Shown: in pieces, positions 19,558 to 26,513 of the stretch
How positions within the stretch are numbered: position 1 is the first letter of the stretch
How the letters are laid out: every line of letters starts with the position of its first letter
Source of the DNA: CAVWZH01 sp963765285
Lineage (GTDB): Bacteria > Acidobacteriota > Terriglobia > Terriglobales > Acidobacteriaceae
DNA length: 64,000 nucleotides
Assembly: GCA_963765285.1 (NCBI GenBank)
Contig: CAVXVR010000001.1
Coordinates: 142,731 to 206,730, forward strand
Direction: 5' to 3'
Notes under the pieces: generated by a model
The model's database searches: none
What the model was told of the DNA's origin: nothing
The model's input: the letters and a program-made list of their open reading frames with translations, nothing else
Translations under genes and position numbers: made by a program

Positions 19558-21348
19558 CTAGTGATCAAAATGCAACTGCACGTGGCACACGCCGTTCTTT
19601 TCGCGAACGCGCACCCGGTCGGCGTAGCGGCGAATCAGGTATCCGGCAAGCTGCGCAATGCCGGAGGGCGTGCCCATTTCCTCAAAAGAGGGCATGGTGT
19701 CCGCCAGCTCGATCGGCAGCCCCACATATTCGATGTCAAGATCGAGACGCAGTTCGTCCCAAACAGTAAGCAGAGTAATCAGATCGGAGCGGAGAGGCAG
19801 CGTCCTAAGATTGTTGACTACTTCGTAGGCTGCATCCGCGGCCCGAGTTACAACTTCCTTACGCATGCCCCAGGCTGATCCTTGCTCGTCCATGAACTGA
19901 GTAATCTCATCCAGACTATCGCCGGTAGCGTGCAACTCAAGGGTGCGCTGTTTTTTCAGGCCGATGCGGAAGAGCACGCTGAAGATCACTACCAGAACTG
20001 TGGCCAGGGAGACTGAAGAACTGAAGACGGGATGGAGAAACGCCGGTACCTGGCGGTAGAGATCGGGCGCGATTTCAATGCTCAGTCCAAAGATCAGCGA
20101 AATCCCGACGGCGAAGATGCGTCGGGCATCGAGCATGCGTGAAGTGAGGAGCTGAAGTCCTCCCAGAATGATGAAGCAGGCAGAGTAGATCAGAATCGCG
20201 CCCACGGCGGGGCTGGGCATGGCGGCGACCACGGTCGCCAGCCGCGGAAAAAAGGCGAGCCCAATGACCAGCAGGCCGAGCGGCGTGGCGATAGCCCGGC
20301 TGGTCGTGCCGGTGGCCAGCGAAAGGCCAATGCTGCTTGAAGTGGTGTTCTGCGCAATCCCTCCGAGCAGGCCCGAAATGGCGCTGCCGAGGCCGTTGGT
20401 CAGTACTCCTCCGCTCACGGACTGCATGTTGGTGCGTTTCCACTCAGCATCATTGGCCTTCTGGCACAGAGTCGTATCGCCCACGGTTTTCAGAGTGGCG
20501 GTGAGGGCGGCGATCAGAAACGGCGGCAGCAGCATCATGCTGAAGGAAAGGCCTCGCGCGGCGCGCTCCGGAAAACTCACAAAAGCGGAAGGCATCTGGG
20601 CCATGAGTTCCGACGTCCGAAATTCTCCCAGGGCCAGGGCGGAGATGTATCCCGCTGCAATGCCAATCAGCATGGGAAACAGATGCAATTTGCCCCGGTT
20701 CCAGATGGTGGGGACAATCATGGCGAACAGCGTAATCGCACCCACGGCCAGCGCCCGCGGGTCAGCCATGGAGGTCTCTCTGGAATAGCCCAGAAACCGC
20801 GGACACCCCAACGCCACCAATTGCAGCCCCGACATGGCGACCATGAGACCGGTCACTTCCGGGGGAAACAGAAAGCGCAAGCGGTAGACCACGCGCGACA
20901 CCAGCATGCCCGCGATGCCCGCAACCAACACCATGCCAAACATCAGCGAATAACCGCCCTCTCGCCCAGCCATGACTAGAGGAGCTAAGAAAGTCAGACT
21001 GCAAGTGAGCGGGCAGAGGTATCCGTTGCCCAGGCCGCGCTTGGACTGCACAATCGTGGCAATGCCCGAGGCGATCATGGACATGCGGATGAGGCTTTGC
21101 ATCTCCGCCGAGGTGCCCCCGATTGCATTCACCACCATGACGACGTAGATCCAACCCACCGACAACACAAAAAGGTGCTGAAAGGCGGCGGCAATCTGCA
21201 CCGACCGGGGTGGCACGTCGTCCACGTCGTAAATCAGATTGGCAGGTCGCTTACGCCCTGGAACAGGGACGGGTCCGAGCGCATCACGCCAGCGGCGAAG
21301 CCGCTGCAAAGGCCGAGAGCCGGGTTCAGAAATATCCGGGGCGGACAA
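19558..21348 (-). CDS. NCS2-family xanthine/uracil permease with C-terminal ATPase-like domain
   Basis: Starts at TTG 21348, seven bases after GGAG; a stop lies just upstream in frame. Residues about 45-470 are a nucleobase permease (around 12-14 helices), with GGIAQNTTSSSIGLSLATG resembling the conserved NCS2 substrate region. Residues about 480-596 are soluble and resemble an RsbW-type GHKL ATPase fold: an N-box-like AAYEVVNNLRT, then GIAQLAGYLIRRYADRVRV and a final beta strand. The usual glycine-rich ATP motifs look degenerate. Substrate is probably a purine or uracil; the tail may be regulatory. Confidence 0.83.
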   Translation of the reverse strand: MSAPDISEPGSRPLQRLRRWRDALGPVPVPGRKRPANLIYDVDDVPPRSVQIAAAFQHLFVLSVGWIYVVMVVNAIGGTSAEMQSLIRMSMIASGIATIVQSKRGLGNGYLCPLTCSLTFLAPLVMAGREGGYSLMFGMVLVAGIAGMLVSRVVYRLRFLFPPEVTGLMVAMSGLQLVALGCPRFLGYSRETSMADPRALAVGAITLFAMIVPTIWNRGKLHLFPMLIGIAAGYISALALGEFRTSELMAQMPSAFVSFPERAARGLSFSMMLLPPFLIAALTATLKTVGDTTLCQKANDAEWKRTNMQSVSGGVLTNGLGSAISGLLGGIAQNTTSSSIGLSLATGTTSRAIATPLGLLVIGLAFFPRLATVVAAMPSPAVGAILIYSACFIILGGLQLLTSRMLDARRIFAVGISLIFGLSIEIAPDLYRQVPAFLHPVFSSSVSLATVLVVIFSVLFRIGLKKQRTLELHATGDSLDEITQFMDEQGSAWGMRKEVVTRAADAAYEVVNNLRTLPLRSDLITLLTVWDELRLDLDIEYVGLPIELADTMPSFEEMGTPSGIAQLAGYLIRRYADRVRVREKNGVCHVQLHFDH

Positions 21349-21526
21349 TCATTCTCCAAATAAAGGCGCTAATGCTATGCCCTGCACATTAAAGGGAGAT
21401 TAAAAGAGACGAAGGAGAGTACAACAAAAGCCACTCTTGCGAAGAATACCCGCTCAGCCAGCGACAAACCACGAAAAGGGGGACGGGAACGGAACGGGAC
21501 GTTCCCTAATGTTCTACGAGCTAGGC

Positions 21527-21763
21527 CTACAGGCGAGGGACGGAATCCTTGATCACCAGCCGCTCCACGGTCAGTTCACCGATGCTCAATTTATCAATGC
21601 GGCCTCTATGGATGGCGAGCTTGCGAATGGCCAGCGCTCCGATCGCCACGGCGCCCACGGCAAAAGCCCCAATGGCGGTGGCGCCAATCGCCACCGCTCC
21701 GCGGGAGATGGCGGGCGTTGCGGATACAGAACGGCTCAATTTATTCTCTTTCGCTTTGAACAT
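21527..21763 (-). CDS. Small five-residue-repeat protein
   Basis: 78 aa from ATG 21763, behind a strong AAGGAGG. The middle is a run of five-residue units (AIGAT, AIGAF, AVGAV, AIGAL, AIRKL, AIHRG), continuing more loosely as IDKLSIGELTVERLVIKD. This periodicity suggests a small beta-solenoid or a repeated membrane-associated strand. No known function is recognised. A T-rich stretch and hairpin lie upstream toward aroF. Confidence 0.6.
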   Translation of the reverse strand: MFKAKENKLSRSVSATPAISRGAVAIGATAIGAFAVGAVAIGALAIRKLAIHRGRIDKLSIGELTVERLVIKDSVPRL

Positions 21764-21879
21764 GAAGACCTCCTTGCCCGGGAAAGATGAATCGACCTTC
21801 CTAAACATACGCCGCCAGTGTCCATCCTGGCTCGATCACCTTCAATTTTCGCCAGCTCCCGAGTTCACCACATTGCGGG

Positions 21880-21925
21880 TGCCCTGCCCTTGTCCCTGCG
21901 CCTTTTGCAGGGACAGGGCGGGGAC
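21880..21925 (-). terminator. Hairpin downstream of aroF
   Basis: A perfect 9-bp stem TGTCCCTGC (21891-21899) / GCAGGGACA (21907-21915), extendable by a few pairs, lies 3' of aroF on the minus strand. It is GC-rich but lacks a clear T-tract. Confidence 0.4.
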
Positions 21926-22053
21926 TTTGACGTGGAATCCCTGGAGTTGAGGAACGTCGATGGGCCGGGCAGTCGATCGTTGGGCAACCGCAAGGTTCAA
22001 AATTCTAGCTGTCGCAAAAAACGTGACAAGGGCGCGGCACCCCGAGCTGAAAC

Positions 22054-23112
22054 TTACTTGCTTACTGCCACCGGTTCGCGCGTCTCCGCTGCGGCTACCG
22101 TTCTGCCCACCACCGGCGCGATCTGCCGCACTTGGGCCATCAGTTCTTCGAACTGTTCGGGGTAGAGGGACTGCATGCCGTCAGAGAGCGCCTGGTCGGG
22201 CGCGTGGTGCACTTCGACGATCAAGCCGTCCGCGCCCACGGCCACCGACGCTCGCGACAGCGGCGTGACTTTGTTGCGCTTGCCGGTGCCGTGGCTCGGG
22301 TCCACAACGATGGGCAAATGGCTCAGGCGCTGCACCGCGGGAACCACACTGAGGTCGAGGGTGTTGCGGGTATGGTCGGCGAAGGTGCGCACGCCGCGTT
22401 CGCACAGAATCACGTTGTAGTTGCCTTCACTCATCACATACTCGGCCGCCATAAGAAATTCTTCGAGCGTGGCCGACATGCCGCGCTTCAGCAGCACAGG
22501 TTTGCGCGCGCGTCCCGCACGTTTGAGCAGCGAAAAATTCTGCATGTTGCGGGCGCCAATCTGAATCACGTCGGCGTACTCCTCCACCAATTCCAGCGAT
22601 TCGTTGTCGATGGCCTCGGTGACGATCTTCAGGCCGAACTTTTCCCGCACCTCGGCCATAATTTTGAGACCTTCTTCCCCCAAGCCCTGAAACGAATAAG
22701 GCGAGGTGCGCGGCTTGTAAGCGCCGCCGCGGAAAAACTGCGCGCCTGCCCGGGACACGCACTCCGCCGAGGCAAACGCCTGCTCCCGATTTTCAATGGC
22801 GCAGGGGCCGGCCATAATAGCCAGCGCCGAGCCGCCGCAACTGGCGCTACTGCCGGGAAAAGTGACGACCGTCTTCTCCGGTTTGAAGTCGCGGCTGACC
22901 AGTTTGTAGGGCTTCGAAACGCGAATCAGTTCCTGCACGCCCGGCATTTCTTCCAGCGTGCCGACTTCGACTTCGCCCTTGTTCCCGGTAACGCAGACTG
23001 CCGTACGCTGCGCTCCCGGCATGGCGTGGGCGCGGTACCCGAACGATTCGATTTTCTGGCAGACAGCGCGCACCTGTTCTTCGGTGGCGTGCGCCTGCAT
23101 AACAACTAACAT
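22054..23112 (-). CDS. aroF: 3-deoxy-7-phosphoheptulonate (DAHP) synthase, AroF/AroA-beta type
   Basis: Start at ATG 23112 (MLVVMQAHATEEQVRAVCQK), dropping 16 unlikely upstream residues. An N-terminal ferredoxin-like regulatory domain (about 1-70) precedes the DAHP synthase barrel. Seen motifs: MAGPCAIENREQ, GGAYKPRTSPYSFQGLG, ILCERGVRTF and DPSHGTGKR, which bind PEP, erythrose-4-phosphate and metal. It catalyses the first step of the shikimate pathway. 352 aa is normal for the type Ibeta enzymes of bacteria such as Thermotoga. It appears monocistronic. Confidence 0.95.
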   Translation of the reverse strand: MLVVMQAHATEEQVRAVCQKIESFGYRAHAMPGAQRTAVCVTGNKGEVEVGTLEEMPGVQELIRVSKPYKLVSRDFKPEKTVVTFPGSSASCGGSALAIMAGPCAIENREQAFASAECVSRAGAQFFRGGAYKPRTSPYSFQGLGEEGLKIMAEVREKFGLKIVTEAIDNESLELVEEYADVIQIGARNMQNFSLLKRAGRARKPVLLKRGMSATLEEFLMAAEYVMSEGNYNVILCERGVRTFADHTRNTLDLSVVPAVQRLSHLPIVVDPSHGTGKRNKVTPLSRASVAVGADGLIVEVHHAPDQALSDGMQSLYPEQFEELMAQVRQIAPVVGRTVAAAETREPVAVSK

Positions 23113-23282
23113 GGTCAATCCTTTGTTTGAGATCGCCTGGGGATGGCTGGCCTCGGCCACAAACGGCCACGTAGAGTGAGTTTATCCCGGTTCTGTCGGC
23201 ACCGCAAACGGTGTTGTAAGGCACAGAAACGTAACGGTTTAGCGTGGATTGTTCAATCTAAGGTTTGGCTGTTGCTGCTTTA

Positions 23283-23373
23283 AGCCGCGAAGCGGCGCAA
23301 GAATGCGGCCCACGGTGCAAGCCATGCCCAAGGCTCACGCCCTTGGGCTGTACTCTGGCGGCGCTTCGCGGCT
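23283..23373. repeat. Two-hairpin structured repeat, two facing copies
   Basis: On the plus strand GCCGC-GAA-GCGGC (23284-23296), a 12-nt linker and a decayed CCCACGG/CCATG hairpin match the architecture of the copies at 43380 and 56402. On the minus strand, starting from 23373, a second copy reads GCCGCGAAGC..., then a CCCAAGG...CCTTGGG stem with a GTGA loop. The whole element is therefore an inverted pair. It fills much of the gap between aroF and the glycosyltransferase gene. Confidence 0.6.
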
Positions 23374-23399
23374 GATTTGCGCTTGGCTACCCGTACCGC

Positions 23400-25073
23400 C
23401 TAGTTCCCGCGGCGCTTGAATATTTGCACCGTGTAGGGCGATGTCGGGCGGTAGGCCTTCGCTTCTTCTCCCCAGCGGTATTGGGACTGTTGCAGAATGT
23501 CCGCTATTCCATCGAGCTCGTAATGCTGTTGCAGGTAATTTCGTGCCCAGGAAAGGAGCCGGGTATCGGAATCGGGTCTCACCACCCAGGAAACCGGCAC
23601 TCCGATGAACAGCATAAATTCCGGCTTCGCCCGTTCAATTTCCGAGATCATCTCCTGCTGCATCGTCGAAGCATATTTCTGGTGCTCCATCAGGGAATAC
23701 ACATAAATGTAGCCGGTGGCAGAGTGGCGCTGGGCATAGAAAAAAATCTCCGGTTCTGACCCGAGCACTGCGATGCGAGCTTCCGGCGACGAGTGGGCTT
23801 TGATGTACTCGCCAATCCTGGGTGCTTCCGGAAATGGGTTGGGAGCGTACATGCTCTGACAGGCGGCCACGGGATCCATATCGAAGAAAAAATCCCACTG
23901 CTCCACGACTGGGTAGATAAACGCAAAGGCAAAAACAAGCACAGCCAGAAAGCGCCAGGAACGAGTTTGCTTGTGTTCCTGGAACTGTCGAACCCCGGCA
24001 GCCACAGCGACCCCCGCGAGCAGTGCTATCGTGGGCAGCATCACGATGAAATAGTGCGAACGGAAATAAAATCCCGGACACACTGCGAGGAACGAGAACA
24101 AGAGAAACCCAGCCAGGAACACCCGGTGAACGCGCGCCAGCGCGTCCCAAAAGATCGCGCTGGCTCCTGCCGCGGCGATCAGCCAGAGGAATAGACCTGG
24201 CCCCACCACGGATGGAGCGGTCGCCCAAAGTACCCGTGCACCATCCAACGGGCCGAGCGCCAAGCCATACTGCCGGGCGTAGTCGAATGTCCAAAACCAG
24301 AAGCGCGGAAAGACGCCGGCGCGCCAGAGAATCAGGCAGGTGATCGCGAAGGGAAGAACCGCTCCCAGGCCGAGCATTGCGCCGCGCAGAGTGATGCCTC
24401 GCCAATCTTTCCCCTGCGAATCCCCCTGTGAACTCACGGGCCGCTGCCATTCACTCCAAAAAAAATACAGTCCGGCAAAAAAAATGAAGAAAATACCCGG
24501 TTGCTTCATCACGAAGGCGAGACCCAGCAAAATTCCCGCCCAGAAATAGAGCCAGATTCCCTTGCTCTCGACCGCTTTCAAGAGCAGCAATACGCCCCCC
24601 ACCGCGCACAGGGCCACGAAGTGTGTGGCATGGCCAGCTAGGCCGAGGACGGACGGACTCGTCGAAAGCAAGCCATAGCTCGCCGCCGAAACCACGCCGG
24701 CCAGCGAGCCGAACAAGCGCGTGGCCAGAAAAAACACCAGCACCGTGGTGGCGGCGTTCACCAGCAGCAGGCCGCCGTGGATTCCGGCCGGCGTCTGTCC
24801 GAGAATTGCCAGCACCAAAGCGTATGCAGCATACGTGCCCGGCAGCTTCATGTTGTAAGCGAGCTGATAGGGAGGGACACCCTGCAGAATGAGCTGTCCG
24901 GCGTAGGCATATTCTCCTTCGTCGCGCTCCAGCGGAGTGTCGAGGAGGCGGAAGCGGATCAACCCGAAGAAAACCACGATCAGCAGCACGACCGCATGCG
25001 GCCAATATTGCGGGGAGCTGCTGGCGACACCTCGGCGATCAGCCTTTGTTCTCTGTTTACTCTTTTTTCCCAT
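23400..25073 (-). CDS. Membrane glycosyltransferase of the GT39/PMT-like (GT-C) family
   Basis: Start at ATG 25073 (MGKKSKQRTKADRRG). About 10-11 membrane helices fill the first 400 residues, with the GT-C acidic motif in the first loop (LERDEGEYAYAGQL), and a soluble periplasmic part follows (about 430-557). The fold matches ArnT/PMT_2-type enzymes that move sugars from polyprenyl-phosphate donors to lipids or proteins. The acceptor is unknown. No linked envelope-sugar cluster is visible. Confidence 0.82.
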   Translation of the reverse strand: MGKKSKQRTKADRRGVASSSPQYWPHAVVLLIVVFFGLIRFRLLDTPLERDEGEYAYAGQLILQGVPPYQLAYNMKLPGTYAAYALVLAILGQTPAGIHGGLLLVNAATTVLVFFLATRLFGSLAGVVSAASYGLLSTSPSVLGLAGHATHFVALCAVGGVLLLLKAVESKGIWLYFWAGILLGLAFVMKQPGIFFIFFAGLYFFWSEWQRPVSSQGDSQGKDWRGITLRGAMLGLGAVLPFAITCLILWRAGVFPRFWFWTFDYARQYGLALGPLDGARVLWATAPSVVGPGLFLWLIAAAGASAIFWDALARVHRVFLAGFLLFSFLAVCPGFYFRSHYFIVMLPTIALLAGVAVAAGVRQFQEHKQTRSWRFLAVLVFAFAFIYPVVEQWDFFFDMDPVAACQSMYAPNPFPEAPRIGEYIKAHSSPEARIAVLGSEPEIFFYAQRHSATGYIYVYSLMEHQKYASTMQQEMISEIERAKPEFMLFIGVPVSWVVRPDSDTRLLSWARNYLQQHYELDGIADILQQSQYRWGEEAKAYRPTSPYTVQIFKRRGN

Positions 25074-25221
25074 GAAGCGGAACGCACAGACAGACTGAGA
25101 TGGATGATCGGCTACACTCCCAGCGCCGTCAATCGCGCATTGCAACCGGAATTGGAATGATTAACGTTTTTTGTACGCATGAGTTGCGGTGTGCTTCCAA
25201 CCATCCGAGGGGGAACCGGTA

Positions 25222-25665
25222 GTGCCTCAGTTTGAAGAAGCGTTCGGGGCTGATGTTGACTACGCACAGTTGCAGAAGATTTATGGCGCACCCGCGGAGA
25301 ACGACACCCGCTATTCCCCGGCAACTTGCATCGGCTGCGAAATGAAAACAGTGAGCGGCGATCCCGATCCCAAGCACGTGAGTACATCCTACGTGGAGCG
25401 TCATAATCTGACCATGCGAATGGGAATGCGCCGATTTACGCGGTTGACGAATGGCTTTTCCAAGAAGATCGACAATCACATTGCGATGGTCGCGATTCAT
25501 GCGGTCTATTACAATTTCGCCAGAATCCACAAGACACTGAGAATTACTCCGGGCATGGCCGCTGGCCTGAGCGATCACGTTTGGAGTCTGGAGGAAATCG
25601 TGCAAATGGCGGGCAATTACATGCCGAAACCCGGCAAGCGCGGTCCTTACAAGAAACGGGCTTAA
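25222..25665 (+). pseudogene. IS1-family transposase, C-terminal part only
   Basis: The frame reads through the left terminal repeat (VPQFEEAF) and then matches the end of IS1-family DDE transposases: DVDYAQLQKIYGAP, DPKHVSTSYVERHNLTMRM and RRFTRLTNGFSKK, then YYNFARIHKTLRITPGMAAG. The N-terminal zinc-ribbon/HTH region and the first catalytic Asp are absent, so this copy cannot transpose alone. The stop at 25665 is natural. Confidence 0.82.
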
Positions 25666-25669
25666 ACCA

Positions 25670-25900
25670 ATGGCCGAGGTCAAGAGTTATCGTTTGGTTG
25701 GTTATGACGCTGTGCACGGCAAGCAAGTGTTTGCGCTGCCCAACTATGCATTAACGCATAGCATCACCGTTGGCTTTCCGACACTTGGTATCGAAGGCAC
25801 TGTGTTGACCGTCGAAGGCACCGATTGGAGAGTAGTGGGCGTGGTCGTGGAGGACGCTCCAAATTCCCTGCGCGTGGCGGTCAAGAAGATTTCAAACTGA
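25670..25900 (+). CDS. Small hypothetical protein inside the IS1-like element
   Basis: 76 aa starting at ATG 25670, four bases after the transposase stop. It is mostly beta-strand-like (SYRLVGYDAVHGKQVFALPN, EGTVLTVEGTDWRVVGVVVE) with no recognised domain. Its stop codon is formed within the right terminal repeat. It may be a passenger gene or a normal part of this IS lineage; no function is proposed. Confidence 0.45.
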   Translation: MAEVKSYRLVGYDAVHGKQVFALPNYALTHSITVGFPTLGIEGTVLTVEGTDWRVVGVVVEDAPNSLRVAVKKISN

Positions 25901-25921
25901 GGCACTACCGGGGCCGGAAAC

Positions 25922-25950
25922 TTGCAGAGTTCGATTCAATCTGTTATGTT
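25922..25950 (+). promoter_or_regulatory. Promoter of the toxin-antitoxin operon
   Basis: A -35 TTGCAG (25922-25927) and a -10 TATGTT (25945-25950) are separated by exactly 17 bp. Transcription would begin at about 25957-25960, only a few bases before the ATG at 25964, which implies a leaderless or near-leaderless message. The site begins 13 bp beyond the IS1-like element. Confidence 0.5.
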
Positions 25951-25965
25951 AAACATGTTTAACAT
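25946..25965. promoter_or_regulatory. Perfect palindromic operator
   Basis: ATGTTAAACATGTTTAACAT is a perfect 20-bp palindrome that overlaps the -10 element and the antitoxin start codons. A ribbon-helix-helix antitoxin dimer would be the natural ligand, giving autoregulation as in other type II systems. Binding is inferred. Confidence 0.6.
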
Positions 25966-26176
25966 GCTAGGCATACGTCTCGAACCCGAGCTGGAAGAAA
26001 AACTGGAATCTCTGGCCAGGGAAACTGGCCGGAGTAAAAGCTATTACGCCCGTGAGGCCATTCGGCAATATCTGGAAGACCGCGAAGATTATTTGAAGGG
26101 CATCGCCGCGCTGGAACGGCGCGAACCCACCATTTCGCTCGAAGAGTTGGAGCGGCGGCTTGGCTTGGCAGATTGA
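25964..26176 (+). CDS. Type II antitoxin, ribbon-helix-helix (RelB/DinJ/ParD-like)
   Basis: ATG 25964 gives MLGIRLEPELEEKLESLARE, a typical RHH beginning (one strand, then helices with GRSKSYYAREAIRQYLED). ATGs at 25946 and 25955 lie within the operator and are less likely. The C-terminal part (PTISLEELERRLGLAD) is the usual toxin-binding tail. At 70 aa it is the normal size. It overlaps the toxin gene by 17 bp, implying coupled translation. Confidence 0.82.
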   Translation: MLGIRLEPELEEKLESLARETGRSKSYYAREAIRQYLEDREDYLKGIAALERREPTISLEELERRLGLAD

Positions 26177-26426
26177 GATCGCACGCACAGCCGAAAAGCA
26201 AATTAAGAAACTCGACCGAACCTCCCAACGGGCCATTATTCGTTTTTTACGTGATCGTCTTCAACCCGCGGTGAATCCCCGGCAATGGGGCAAGCCGCTG
26301 CACGGAGACAAGCGCGGGCTCTGGCGGTATCGCGTCCCAGACTATCGGTTAATCTGCGAGATTCAGGATGAAAAGATCACAATCTTGGTATTGCGTGTCG
26401 GTCATCGCAAGGATATTTATCGCTGA
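26160..26426 (+). CDS. Type II toxin of the RelE/ParE superfamily
   Basis: 88 aa starting at TTG 26160 inside the antitoxin gene. The sequence follows the RelE/ParE fold: IEIARTAEKQIKKLD, then GKPLHGDKRGLWRYRVPDYR and ITILVLRVGHRKDIYR. The Arg residues in GLWRYRVPDYR and VGHRKDIY fit the RelE-type mRNA interferase signature, so ribosome-dependent mRNA cleavage is likely, but ParE-type gyrase poisoning cannot be excluded. Confidence 0.85.
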   Translation: MAWQIEIARTAEKQIKKLDRTSQRAIIRFLRDRLQPAVNPRQWGKPLHGDKRGLWRYRVPDYRLICEIQDEKITILVLRVGHRKDIYR

Positions 26427-26513
26427 CCCTCTGCCAGGGCGCCCGTGCCACGCGCATCCCCGACCCTCGTTGTAGAATCTAAGGTTTACCCGTTACTCTG
26501 GATATCTTCTCTT

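Larger units (their letters stand above)
25218..25909 (+). mobile_element. Deletion derivative of an IS1-family insertion sequence
   Basis: Perfect terminal inverted repeats GGTAGTGCCTCAGTTTGAA lie at 25218-25236 and, inverted, at 25891-25909 (pairing extends two bases outward). The ends resemble the GGTAATG... termini of IS1. Inside lie the C-terminal half of the transposase and a small ORF. The left end runs directly into the middle of the transposase, so the N-terminal half is missing. No clean target duplication is seen: outside bases are GGGGAACC on the left and GGGGCCGG on the right. Confidence 0.75.

Noticed and set aside
22132..23109. 325-aa plus-strand ORF
   Set aside because: Shadow of the DAHP synthase gene.
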